This document shows, one piece after another, positions 34,177 through 43,369 of a stretch of 64,000 nt of DNA. The stretch spans positions 52,580 to 116,579 of the forward strand of contig CANMDH010000012.1 in the NCBI GenBank assembly GCA_947496555.1, in the 5' to 3' direction. The notes beneath the pieces are model-generated. The model saw only the letters and a list, made by a program, of their open reading frames with translations, was not told the origin of the DNA and did not search any database. Both the position numbers and the translations under genes were made by a program. Source of the DNA: an uncultured Aquimarina sp. GTDB lineage: Bacteria; Bacteroidota; Bacteroidia; Flavobacteriales; Flavobacteriaceae. Every line of letters starts with the position of its first letter. Within the stretch, counting starts at the first letter, position 1.

Positions 34177-35439
34177 ATGGGAAAATTAAATTCTTTATTA
34201 CAGCTACTTATGATATGTATTATGCTTTTAGGATGTTCAGAAGAAGAAGTCAAAGATAGCGATTTAGGGCAAAATGTAAATGAGAAAGACAGTATAGTAT
34301 ATAGCGATGTAATTGGACCTATAGAATCTACTAACGAATTAATTATAGAATACCCAGAAGATAGATACACATCAGATATTCAGAGAGCTACTTTACGACA
34401 AAAGCATGGAGTAATACAATATGAGACCTGTGATTGCTCGAATAAACAAATAGAAAAATGGGTGTTCGGGGCCGGAGTTAATATCGAAGAAGAACAGTCA
34501 GAAATTACAGATAAAGGTATTGATGTGGAAAACGAATTTTATTATAATAATTCATACCCAATCCCAACTGGCTTAACGGTAACAGATATAGAACAAGATC
34601 TAGCCATACTCAAATCTAATATTGTATCTAACCCTTCTAAACTTACTATAGCAACGCTAGACACAGGTATAGATCTGAACCATTTGCCAAATACAGGTCC
34701 TTTTTTATATAAGCTTAGGCCAAATGAATCGGGTTGCGTAGAAAACGGAAAACAAGAAATATCGGGATGGGATTTTGTGAATCATGATAATAATCCACAC
34801 GATGATAATGGACACGGAACTATAGTAAATGGTATTATTAAATCAGGGCTTTCAGGAAATTATAGTAATAATTATGAAATACTACCAGTGAAGGTTTTTG
34901 ATCATAATGGTGAGGGATCATATTTCAATTTACTTTGTGGCTATAAATACGCAACGAGTAAACCCTCTGTTTCAATTATTAATATGAGTTTTGGTTGGTA
35001 TTATAAAAAAGGCCGATTACTACGTAGATACATTTCTGAAAATAATGATATTCTCCATATAACATCTGCCGGAAACGACACCAGCAATAACGATATTGAC
35101 CCACATTATCCTTCATCATATAGGCATAATCACACCGTGGCAATTGGTAGTATTGACGCCACCAAAACCAGACTAGCAGACTTTTCTAATTACGGAACAT
35201 CCAGTGTAGATTTCCTCTCATTAGGGGAAAATATCATATTTAATGATAGTAATGGTGACAAATATATAGTTTCGGGTACCTCATATGCCGCACCATTCGT
35301 AACTGTAAAATCGGTAATACAGTTTATTGATGGCTATACACTACCCTCGGATATACTACAGCAACTTCATGCTAATGCAACTCCATTAGATCCAAGTATT
35401 ACACTTCCTGTGCGATGTAGTGACAAAATCATTGATTAA
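34177..35439 (+). CDS. Subtilisin-family (S8) serine protease, lipoprotein
   Basis: 420 aa. The lipobox MLLGC puts the lipidated Cys at about residue 20. The catalytic triad of subtilases is complete: Asp162 in LDTGIDLNH, His213 in NGHGTIVNG, Ser369 in SGTSYAAPFV, with the oxyanion-region SAGNDTSNND near 305. A 130-residue segment between the lipobox and catalytic domain may be a propeptide. It is predicted to act in the periplasm or on the outer surface. The following CHAT gene, 184 bp downstream behind a terminator-like hairpin, and the divergent sigma operon suggest a shared pathway. Confidence 0.88.
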   Translation: MGKLNSLLQLLMICIMLLGCSEEEVKDSDLGQNVNEKDSIVYSDVIGPIESTNELIIEYPEDRYTSDIQRATLRQKHGVIQYETCDCSNKQIEKWVFGAGVNIEEEQSEITDKGIDVENEFYYNNSYPIPTGLTVTDIEQDLAILKSNIVSNPSKLTIATLDTGIDLNHLPNTGPFLYKLRPNESGCVENGKQEISGWDFVNHDNNPHDDNGHGTIVNGIIKSGLSGNYSNNYEILPVKVFDHNGEGSYFNLLCGYKYATSKPSVSIINMSFGWYYKKGRLLRRYISENNDILHITSAGNDTSNNDIDPHYPSSYRHNHTVAIGSIDATKTRLADFSNYGTSSVDFLSLGENIIFNDSNGDKYIVSGTSYAAPFVTVKSVIQFIDGYTLPSDILQQLHANATPLDPSITLPVRCSDKIID

Positions 35440-35480
35440 ATCCTTTTTATACAATTGAAAATATATCCTATCCCAAAACC

Positions 35481-35515
35481 ACTTAAAAATGTAGCCAAGT
35501 GCTACATTTTTAAGT
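35481..35515. terminator. Strong hairpin between the S8 and CHAT genes
   Basis: Perfect 15-bp stem ACTTAAAAATGTAGC / GCTACATTTTTAAGT around a 5-nt loop. It would end or attenuate transcription between the two genes. Confidence 0.75.
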
Positions 35516-35623
35516 TTATACTAGTCTTTCAAATAATTTCAATACGAACGCAAAGAGAATTTCTTTTTAATAAATACAATTGTAAAAAAACACTTAAATT
35601 TATGATGCTTTTACGATGACGTC

Positions 35624-38407
35624 ATGGACAAAAATTCATATTTTCAGTCTCGGTATTGTCTCCTTTTATACTTTTTTGTTTTGAGTATTCCCCTTCCTGG
35701 ATATTCTCAGAATAGTCAAGAATCTATAGAGTTACAATATAAAAGATTGGAAAGCTCTGATATCGAGTATAGCTGCAAGATCGAGAAAGCAAACCTATTA
35801 CTTCAGACCGATGAAGCCCTTTCAGACTCTGTTCAGTTGAGTTATAGATACAATGATCTGAGTAAATTTAACTACAGACATCGCGATTACGAAAATGCTA
35901 TTCTGAATGTTCAAAAAGCATTGGCTATCCAAAAAAAGTTTATTGACTCTATTCCCTCAAGCCTCAATAGAAGTTATAATAACCTCGCCTTATTTTATCT
36001 TCGTTCAGGGAACGAAACTAAGGCACTAGAAACTTTTAAAACCCTGACCAAACAGTCTTATAAAGATAGATATGTTATTAATGCCTATACAAGAAGGTTA
36101 ACAGACCTGCATATTAATAGGGGGGATTATTACAAAGTCATCAATTATCTTCAGGAAGCCGAAAATACCATTTTACAAGCTCATGATTCTATTCTCGATA
36201 AAGAACTATTTCGTGTATATTTAAGTTTTGCTCGTGTGTATTCTATGACCATGAAAAATGTACACTATAAAAAAGCAATAGAATATCTAAAAAAAACGGA
36301 AGAAGCTATCACTTATTTATCTCCCGAAGAACAATCAAAATATCAGATCATTATAAATAATCGATACGGTTATATAAATTTCAGGCAAAAACGTTATAAC
36401 AAAGCTTTAAAAAATCATAAAAAAGAACTTGAACTTGGGCTAAAAAGCAATCCTATAGACAAATCTAATATTGCCAAATCTTACAATTCTTTAGGCTTGT
36501 CTTTTGCCAAAATAAATAGATCAAACTTAGCTTATGAATACTATACTAAAGCCATACAATATGATTCTCTATTAAGTGAGGTATATAATAATCTAGGAGA
36601 TTACTATTTAACCAAACAAAGTTATAAAGAATCACTCTTCAATTATCAGAAAGCTATAAGTTATAAGCTAAAAGAGTATCAAAATATTGAATATAAAGCA
36701 TTACCTTCTATAGAGAAATTGGCACAATCCAATCGCAAAGTGAACCTAGTTAACAACCTAAAAGATAAAGCGAACGGGTGGCTTGCATTTTATTATGAAA
36801 CTAAAAACACAGCATATTTACATCATGCTTTAGCTACGATTAAACTAGCAGATCAACTCATTGATATTATTCGATCTGAAAGCACCGAATTGCAATCCAA
36901 ATATTTCTGGCGAGAAAAAGGAGTTGACTTGTATATGTTGGCGACTTCTATATGTTATGAGCTAGACGATCCTAAACAAGCTTTCTATTTTATGGAAAAA
37001 AGTAAGTCATTATCCTTACTAGAAAACTTGACCCATGAAGAAGCAAAAAACAGAGCAAATCTTCCTGATTCCATCATAGAAAAAGAGTATACTTTAAAAC
37101 ACAAGATTCATAAAATCAGTAAACAACTAAGAGCAGACAATACACTTACAGAACTAGAAAAACAATCGCTTATTTTTGAGCAAAAAAAAATATATGAAAA
37201 TTTCATAAACTCTTTAGAACAAAAATATTCAGGGTATTACAATTATAAAAAGGAAATTGATATTGCATCATTTGAAGAAAGCTGCTCAAAAATTGTTTCT
37301 TCTGCTGGTAGTTTGTTACAATATATTTTAACGGAAAGCGAGGGGTATGGTATATTTGTATCGAACAATACGACTCATTTTTTTAAAATTCCCGATCCCC
37401 AATTGTTGAATACAGAAATAAGAACATTAGGAAAACTAATCACAGAGCCCCTTATGACCGTTCAGCAACAAAATATATATACTAAAACATCTTTTTCTAT
37501 ATTTCAGAGGTTGTTTCCATTTGCAGACGCTTCAACCTTACTTTCTAACAAAAAATTACTAATAATACCGGATTATACATTACAGTATTTACCTTTTGAA
37601 GCCTTGGTAACTAATCCACAACCAAAAGAAAACCTCCTTCCCTATTTGATTTATAATACAGAGATTAGTTATGCCTATTCCATGTCATTACTAAAAAAAA
37701 TAGAGCAGAAAGAGCGAAATCCGAAATCTTTATTAATCGGTTTTGCTCCCATACAATTCAAGAAACATGGATTATCAGATCTAAATAGAAGCGAAAGTAA
37801 GATGAATCAAATAGATAATGATTTTTCAGGCACAATAGCACTTCGAGAAGAAGCATCTAAATCTAATTTCATAGCACAAGCCAATGAGTATAGCATAATC
37901 CATCTATCTACCCATGCCAGTTCTGTAAGTGATCAAGAACCTTGGATAGCATTTTATGAAGATCTCTTAACCTTAAATGAATTATATTTTGTTAAAAATC
38001 AGGCAGATTTAGTGATCTTAGACGCTTGCAAATCAGGTATAGGCAAGCTGCATTCAGGAGAAGGAGTCATGAGTTTATCTCGCGGTTTTTTTCATTCGGG
38101 AGCTAATAGCGTTATTTCATCATTATGGAGTACCAACGAAAAGTCTAGTGCTATCATTATATCCAATTTTTATACCCACTTTAAAAAAGGAGAGACAAAA
38201 GCTACAGCATTGCGAAAGGCAAAACTTCAGTATTTAGAAGAGAATAAATTCTCAGAAAGTTCACCGTTTTTTTGGGCACCATTAATTCTTACTGGCAGTA
38301 TCAAAAACGCTATACCTCCATCTACCAATACTACTTACTTATATATCGGATTATTATTTCTTATCACTACACTTATCATTATTGTGTACAGAAAAAAAAA
38401 TCAGTAA
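35624..38407 (+). CDS. TPR-CHAT protein (caspase-like protease)
   Basis: 927 aa. Signal peptide 1-29, about eight TPRs (about 40-380), a helical linker, and a CHAT domain (about 620-905). The caspase-type dyad is intact: His764 in IHLSTHASS and Cys802 in LDACKSGIGK, followed by GEGVMSLSRGFFHSGAN and SSLWSTNEKSS. A transmembrane helix and a basic end (YRKKNQ) close the protein. CHAT proteases include the Craspase subunit and separases. Here the signal peptide places the domain outside the cytoplasm, next to a secreted subtilase. Its substrate is unknown; the next-door lipoprotein is one candidate. Confidence 0.88.
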   Translation: MDKNSYFQSRYCLLLYFFVLSIPLPGYSQNSQESIELQYKRLESSDIEYSCKIEKANLLLQTDEALSDSVQLSYRYNDLSKFNYRHRDYENAILNVQKALAIQKKFIDSIPSSLNRSYNNLALFYLRSGNETKALETFKTLTKQSYKDRYVINAYTRRLTDLHINRGDYYKVINYLQEAENTILQAHDSILDKELFRVYLSFARVYSMTMKNVHYKKAIEYLKKTEEAITYLSPEEQSKYQIIINNRYGYINFRQKRYNKALKNHKKELELGLKSNPIDKSNIAKSYNSLGLSFAKINRSNLAYEYYTKAIQYDSLLSEVYNNLGDYYLTKQSYKESLFNYQKAISYKLKEYQNIEYKALPSIEKLAQSNRKVNLVNNLKDKANGWLAFYYETKNTAYLHHALATIKLADQLIDIIRSESTELQSKYFWREKGVDLYMLATSICYELDDPKQAFYFMEKSKSLSLLENLTHEEAKNRANLPDSIIEKEYTLKHKIHKISKQLRADNTLTELEKQSLIFEQKKIYENFINSLEQKYSGYYNYKKEIDIASFEESCSKIVSSAGSLLQYILTESEGYGIFVSNNTTHFFKIPDPQLLNTEIRTLGKLITEPLMTVQQQNIYTKTSFSIFQRLFPFADASTLLSNKKLLIIPDYTLQYLPFEALVTNPQPKENLLPYLIYNTEISYAYSMSLLKKIEQKERNPKSLLIGFAPIQFKKHGLSDLNRSESKMNQIDNDFSGTIALREEASKSNFIAQANEYSIIHLSTHASSVSDQEPWIAFYEDLLTLNELYFVKNQADLVILDACKSGIGKLHSGEGVMSLSRGFFHSGANSVISSLWSTNEKSSAIIISNFYTHFKKGETKATALRKAKLQYLEENKFSESSPFFWAPLILTGSIKNAIPPSTNTTYLYIGLLFLITTLIIIVYRKKNQ

Positions 38408-38458
38408 AACCTTTTTTTTATAGCTTCTTCAAACATTTTACAAAAAAATTCAATTTTT

Positions 38459-38471
38459 TGGGTAATGAATT
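38459..38471 (+). promoter_or_regulatory. Shared 13-mer TGGGTAATGAATT, copy 2
   Basis: Identical to 34114-34126. It lies between the CHAT stop codon and the lipoprotein ATG. Confidence 0.35.
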
Positions 38472-38587
38472 TTAGGTACTTACCCTTTACTATGATGAGT
38501 TCCTAAAAAGCGTACGTAAACTTATGAATTCATCGCTATAGAAGACCAGAAAAGTTCTGGTACAAAAATTCATTAAACACATAAATT

Positions 38588-39460
38588 ATGAGAAACTTAT
38601 TTTTAAAGAAAATGATGTTAGCAATGACACTGGGGTTGGTATTTGTTGCTTGTGAAAAAGACAATGCTACATCATTTGATGAGCAAAATCAGGAAATTAG
38701 CCCTGAACCAACGGCCGATGCTTCAATAAATACAGAAATGACAGAGGTGCCAGTTGAATTAGCCAAAATTCAGAAAGATGGACATGAAATCACATTCTTT
38801 ACTTTAGGAAATGATGATGACTTGGCAGTAACCGGGGCTCTTTATGGTAAAGACTTGGAAAAAGCATATTCTAAACTTAAAGAATATCAACAGATGAATG
38901 ACTTTGAGCTATTTATCAGCATAACCGATCAAAGCGTAGCTGTACCTCATCGTATTGCTATGACCGTTGATGCTTCAACTTTAGCTGCAACAAAAAGAAC
39001 TGTACTAACTCAGGGAGCCGAAAAGATACTCATTAAAGATCCTAATTTTATTCCGTTTAAGAATCAAAAAGTGGGTTACGATGTTGGCGCTACTAATTTT
39101 CAAAATAATAACTGCAACTTCCCGTTGGCATCCAATGCCAACTTTATAGAGAATTGTACCACTGGCCCTTTTACTGGTGCGACACGTAACTCTTTCTTTG
39201 GATCTTGGCAGGATGTAGATTACTCTTACGGAGAAGCTAACAATATCGGGGACATTCAACGAGTAGATCATCAGACCTGGGAAAACACTGGTGGCATTTT
39301 TAATCCAAATTGGCAATGGGTACTTAAATTCAGACACGAATTTAGTGGTTCAATTGGCTGGTCAAGAACATATGCGGGACCTAAAACCGATAGAAGAGTT
39401 ATATATTCTAGACCTACCGGATCAGGGACTACCAGAGCTTACACCTTGTTTGAGGATTAA
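38588..39460 (+). CDS. Lipoprotein of unknown function in the CHAT cluster
   Basis: 290 aa. The lipobox LVFVAC puts a lipidated Cys at about residue 22, followed by an acidic linker. The N-terminal half is mixed alpha/beta (ITFFTLGNDDDL, FELFISITDQSVAVPHRI); the C-terminal half is Asn/aromatic-rich (NPNWQWVLKFRHEFSGSIGW) with a Cys pair. I recognise no family. Its upstream 13-mer is shared with the S8 protease gene, suggesting joint regulation and perhaps an effector or substrate role (inference). Confidence 0.6.
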   Translation: MRNLFLKKMMLAMTLGLVFVACEKDNATSFDEQNQEISPEPTADASINTEMTEVPVELAKIQKDGHEITFFTLGNDDDLAVTGALYGKDLEKAYSKLKEYQQMNDFELFISITDQSVAVPHRIAMTVDASTLAATKRTVLTQGAEKILIKDPNFIPFKNQKVGYDVGATNFQNNNCNFPLASNANFIENCTTGPFTGATRNSFFGSWQDVDYSYGEANNIGDIQRVDHQTWENTGGIFNPNWQWVLKFRHEFSGSIGWSRTYAGPKTDRRVIYSRPTGSGTTRAYTLFED

Positions 39461-39510
39461 ACCAAATATGCTTTAAGAATTTGAAGTTTTTTTATTATAC
39501 TTATTTAATA

Positions 39511-39549
39511 AAAACCTGCCATAGATAAGGTATCTATAGCAGGTTTTTT
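39511..39549. terminator. Bidirectional terminator
   Basis: AAAACCTGC / GCAGGTTTT outer and ATAGATA / TATCTAT inner stems, with T runs; it lies between the convergent lipoprotein and amylase genes. Confidence 0.85.
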
Positions 39550-39564
39550 TTGATAAAAATCTTA

Positions 39565-42500
39565 TTATTTTACTAATTTAATTACCTCTGAAGTATCATT
39601 AAAGATCACTTTAATCATATAGATCCCTCTAGGAAGATCTGAAGTATTTATGGTTAAAGTACTTGTCTTTATTTCCTGATTAGGAATTAGTTTAGTTCTT
39701 TTCCCTGTGATATCATACATTACTACACGGACTGGTTTTTTTTCCACATTACCCGCAAAAGAAAGTGTCAATGTGTTTCCAAATGGATTTGGATATGCCT
39801 TTACTAAACCAGCATTATTCAGAGATTTTGTATTTGCTCTACCTACACTTGGGCATTCGCTCGGACAATTATCAAACCATTGATTATCGTACCAACCTTC
39901 AGTTGTTCTAAATACATCATCCGTTTGCACTACTCCATTATCGTTAAATACGATTCCGACCTCAACAGATGCATCGATAGTATACGAATACCATGGAGTT
40001 CCTGCAATTGAACTCATCGTAGCTCCTGGCCAAACTGGTGCCCCAGGAATTGCTGCATTTGCATTTTTATCATAAATATAGATGAAAGCGCCATTCCATG
40101 ATACAGGTTTTTTAAAGTATACTTTAAATGCTGTATCAATAATGTCTCCAGGGCAATCTCCCGGACAAGTATTGGTCCATTGATTATCGTACCAACCTTC
40201 GGTTGTTCTGAATAAATCATCGGTCTGTGCTCCCTCGTTATTATTAAATACAATACCTACTTCTACAGACTGATCCACTTTATATTTAAACCAAGGCGAA
40301 GTTCCTTCCTGCTGCATTGCTACTCCTGGCCATACGGGAAATCCTGGTAAAGCTGCTCCTGTATTTTTGTTGAAAAGATATACGAAAGTTGTATTCCAAC
40401 CAGTTGGTTTTTTAAAATGTATATCAAAAGAGGTATCTATAATATCTCCGGGACACTCGTTTGGACACTCGTTGAACCATTGGTTATCGTACCAACCTGT
40501 TGCTGATCTCGTTAAATCATCAGATTGTGCATCTCCATTATCATTAAACACAATACCGACCTGTACATTTTGATCTACTGTATACTTATACCAAGGAGAA
40601 TCACCTTCTTTTTGCATCGCTACTCCTGGCCAAGCTGGGAATCCGGGCAAAGCCTCTCCTGTATTTTGATTAAATATATAAACAAATGCCGAAGACCAAC
40701 CCGAAGGTTTTTTGAAATGAATATCAAATGGCCCTCCGTCACTAATGGCATAATCTCTGATAATTACAGAAGATTCGTTACCTTCAGAATCAATAGCGAT
40801 TGCTTTTACAGTTGCCGTTGTATCCACTATAAAAGAACCGATATATGGTGTGCTTGCTGCAGAAGGATTAGAACTATCTGTTGTATAAAAAATGCTTACT
40901 GAAGCTCCCAGAACAGTTGATGAAGCAGTCATCTCAACATTGATAGATCCATTGTACGACCCAGAAGCTGGGCTAACCGATAAATTTACCGAATCAGATA
41001 TATTTAGAGGTTCTCCGATCAATACCAATCCAAAAGTAGTTCCAAAAGAAACTGTACCGTTTGAAACGGTTGCGGTAAGATCTGAGAAATAGTCTTTAAG
41101 CTCTGTCCCATCGGGCCACATTCCGAATACATTAATTGCTCCCGCAAAATCACCATCTTGTCCCTGTAAAACCAATACCTTATCACTGTCACCATTTCGG
41201 CTGTACTCTCTTTTGAAAATATATGGAGCATCACTTAATTTTTGATGTGATCCAGCTCCAACCGAAGTATGTTCTCTACGGAATGTTCCTAATTTTCTCC
41301 AGTGAAATAACATCCCTTCATCTAGGGAATCCCAGTTCATGTCACCGCGATAACCAGCATCTACATATGTTTCCGAATCAAAGAATTGTCGTCCCGATTC
41401 ATCGCCATAATAAATTTGAACGCCCCCTGGAGAAAGTAACAAAGTTGTTCCGCCGTAGTACATGTTCCCCGTATAAAATTCACTAAAATCATGAGATCTT
41501 AGGTAACTAATCATATTGTACTCCCCATTGGTACCAAAACCTCCATCCTGGTTAAGCTTTGCAGCGAAAGAACTGAAAATTGCTTCCTGACCCATTTCTG
41601 TATATGCTCTTTTAGGAGACTGGAAATTGATCATACTATTAAATTTACTTACCGTAAAATCTTCAGGTAATGGATCATTTACATTTTCCTTGATGTTAAG
41701 TCCAGAATCTTCTCCTGTCATATAAAAATCAAGGTCATCCAGTTTTTTCGTAGGGTTGTTTTGTTTCCATTCTCTTAGCGCTAATACGGCCTCATCTTTA
41801 AGATCTCTCCAAACATCAGCTCTAACGTGGCGCTCTGTATCTACTCTGAAACCATCGATACCATATTCTCTAACCCAATCGGTTAGCCATTTGATTAAAT
41901 AATTTCTTGGAGCTCTAGGTTTTCCAGTTCTTGCAAAATAGGCGTCCAACTCATCTAGTTCTTGTTGTTTTCTTCCTTCAGCGTCCCATTTATTCAACAG
42001 CCACTGTGGAAGGGCAACTTCATTAAAAGATTCGGTTCTAACATCAGGTAACCCATACAAAGGAGTTGAATAATCATCACAAGGTAATTCACCATTAAAA
42101 GGCTTACCATCTTCCTGACATTGTAATCTAACCCAGTCACTAGGATAGTCTTCGTCTACAAATTCTAAATTACCGTTTACTTCTTTGAAGGTACGATACC
42201 CTGTGTGGTTCATTACGATATCCACAAGAATTCGTATCCCGTGGTTGTGCGCTTCATCTATAAACTCCTCAAACTGTGCTGCAGATGTGAAATTTGGATC
42301 AAAAGCCGTCCAATCATTAGTGTGATACCCATGATATGGATAATCTCTAAAGGTTGGATCATTTGCAGGTGGATTATTAAAACCATGTCTGTTTTCTACT
42401 ACCGGAGTCACCCAGATAGCACTTACACCCAGTTTATCGAAATACCCTTCACGAATTTTTTGAGTAACACCGGGTATATCTCCTCCATGAAAATCAAGTT

Positions 42501-42696
42501 CATTATTTCTACTGTTTTGTTGACGATCAAAACTTGTATCGTTTGCAGTATCACCGTTATTGAAACGATCGGTAATTAAAAAGTAAATTGTCACGTTATC
42601 CCAAGAAAAAGGTAGATTCTTTAGAGATTGTGCATTGCCAACTTTTGGAAGCAATAAACATAAAAGCATTCCAAAATAGAGTAAGCGTTTTTTCAT
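39565..42696 (-). CDS. T9SS-exported alpha-amylase (GH13) with three starch-binding modules
   Basis: 1043 aa from the ATG at 42696 (MKKRLLYFG); an upstream frame extension lacks a signal peptide. Signal peptide 1-23. GH13 catalytic domain about 28-530 with Asp286 (GFRVDTERH) nucleophile, Glu329 (MTGEDSG) acid/base and Asp403 (LRSHDFSEF). Then a chitobiase/Hex C-terminal-like domain (about 570-660), three near-identical tandem starch-binding modules beginning FDIHFKKP or FKVYFKKP (CBM26-like) and each ending WYDNQW, and a type A T9SS sorting domain (AYPNPFGNTL ... GIYMIKVIF). It should degrade starch or glycogen outside the cell. Confidence 0.92.
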   Translation of the reverse strand: MKKRLLYFGMLLCLLLPKVGNAQSLKNLPFSWDNVTIYFLITDRFNNGDTANDTSFDRQQNSRNNELDFHGGDIPGVTQKIREGYFDKLGVSAIWVTPVVENRHGFNNPPANDPTFRDYPYHGYHTNDWTAFDPNFTSAAQFEEFIDEAHNHGIRILVDIVMNHTGYRTFKEVNGNLEFVDEDYPSDWVRLQCQEDGKPFNGELPCDDYSTPLYGLPDVRTESFNEVALPQWLLNKWDAEGRKQQELDELDAYFARTGKPRAPRNYLIKWLTDWVREYGIDGFRVDTERHVRADVWRDLKDEAVLALREWKQNNPTKKLDDLDFYMTGEDSGLNIKENVNDPLPEDFTVSKFNSMINFQSPKRAYTEMGQEAIFSSFAAKLNQDGGFGTNGEYNMISYLRSHDFSEFYTGNMYYGGTTLLLSPGGVQIYYGDESGRQFFDSETYVDAGYRGDMNWDSLDEGMLFHWRKLGTFRREHTSVGAGSHQKLSDAPYIFKREYSRNGDSDKVLVLQGQDGDFAGAINVFGMWPDGTELKDYFSDLTATVSNGTVSFGTTFGLVLIGEPLNISDSVNLSVSPASGSYNGSINVEMTASSTVLGASVSIFYTTDSSNPSAASTPYIGSFIVDTTATVKAIAIDSEGNESSVIIRDYAISDGGPFDIHFKKPSGWSSAFVYIFNQNTGEALPGFPAWPGVAMQKEGDSPWYKYTVDQNVQVGIVFNDNGDAQSDDLTRSATGWYDNQWFNECPNECPGDIIDTSFDIHFKKPTGWNTTFVYLFNKNTGAALPGFPVWPGVAMQQEGTSPWFKYKVDQSVEVGIVFNNNEGAQTDDLFRTTEGWYDNQWTNTCPGDCPGDIIDTAFKVYFKKPVSWNGAFIYIYDKNANAAIPGAPVWPGATMSSIAGTPWYSYTIDASVEVGIVFNDNGVVQTDDVFRTTEGWYDNQWFDNCPSECPSVGRANTKSLNNAGLVKAYPNPFGNTLTLSFAGNVEKKPVRVVMYDITGKRTKLIPNQEIKTSTLTINTSDLPRGIYMIKVIFNDTSEVIKLVK

Positions 42697-42833
42697 AATT
42701 AATGTTATTAGTTTGTGTGTTTGTAAATACATCGTTTGAAAAATTACATTTTTGATAATCCTCAAACGATGTAATAAATATTTCTAAAAAAAAATGGGTT
42801 TTAGACAACCTTGTTGGTATCAATTTTTTGCGA

Positions 42834-42841
42834 AAACGTTT
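42834..42841. promoter_or_regulatory. Possible LacI/MalR-type operator upstream of the amylase gene
   Basis: AAACGTTT inside CGAAAACGTTTGAG, a CG-centred palindrome like those of LacI-family regulators, 138 bases before the amylase ATG. A related AACGTT lies near 42987. The rest of 42,697-43,052 holds no gene. Confidence 0.3.
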
Positions 42842-43052
42842 GAGTGTTGATATTTTGTTTTTTTTATGTTAAAACCATGATAAGTTGTCAAAAAAAGAAC
42901 AGGTTTCTAACAAACTATATGATTCGATTTAGTTTTATTTTGGTAACTCAAAAAGATCTTTTAACGAAACCCTAAAATTCTAAGTAAACGTTAGAGAAAA
43001 TAATCCCCTGAAGTATTTATTGACTTTATATTTTTTATTTAAATGATTTACT

Positions 43053-43060
43053 TATATTTG
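43053..43060 (+). promoter_or_regulatory. -7 box TATATTTG for tRNA-Pro(UGG)
   Basis: TAnnTTTG match 29 bases before the tRNA 5' end. Confidence 0.5.
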
Positions 43061-43088
43061 CACCCTCAAAATGAGAGACATAATGTCT

Positions 43089-43163
43089 CGGGGTGTAGCG
43101 TAGCCCGGTTATCGCGCCGCGTTTGGGACGCGGAGGTCGCAGGTTCGAATCCTGCCACCCCGA
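43089..43163 (+). tRNA. tRNA-Pro (anticodon TGG), integration site
   Basis: 75 nt, full cloverleaf: acceptor CGGGGTG / CACCCCG, anticodon stem CCGCG / CGCGG with loop TTTGGGA (anticodon TGG), T arm GCAGG TTCGAAT CCTGC, discriminator A. Its 3' end is the attachment site of the element that follows. Confidence 0.96.
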
Positions 43164-43164
43164 C
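43152..43164. repeat. attL: 13-bp direct repeat in the tRNA 3' end
   Basis: CTGCCACCCCGAC, identical to 51645-51657. The pair brackets about 8.5 kb with an integrase just inside. Confidence 0.75.
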
Positions 43165-43187
43165 TTTTTAATGAATCAAATAGTAAC

Positions 43188-43221
43188 AAAAACTTGGTAA
43201 TCGTATGATTATCAAGTTTTT
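43188..43221. terminator. Hairpin just inside attL
   Basis: AAAAACTTG / CAAGTTTTT with inner TAATC / GATTA. A homologous hairpin follows the right attachment copy (51680-51713), showing that both elements have the same left end. Confidence 0.65.
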
Positions 43222-43261
43222 GTCGTTTTAGGGCAATCATTTAATTTGAATTGATATGGTA

Positions 43262-43285
43262 AAATAAGTTACCTATTCGGTTACC
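43262..43285. repeat. Possible integrase arm site, left
   Basis: 24-bp segment (AAATAAGTTACC then ATTCGGTTACC with one variable base) repeated in the same orientation at 51559-51582, about 100 bases inside each end of the island. A nearby inverted GGTAACC (43307-43314) adds a hairpin. Confidence 0.4.
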
Positions 43286-43369
43286 TTGTTCTGAAATGAT
43301 TCAAAATGGTAACCGAGCTTCTTTGATTTGACTTTCGTTTTGAGATGTTTAATTTTTAAAAATGAAAGT

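Noticed and set aside
35617-35624. TGACGTCA palindrome at the CHAT start codon
   Set aside because: An 8-bp palindrome overlapping the ATG is short and could be chance; no second copy was seen.
42697-42765. N-terminal extension of the amylase
   Set aside because: It adds 23 residues with no signal features ahead of a good signal peptide starting at the ATG at 42696.
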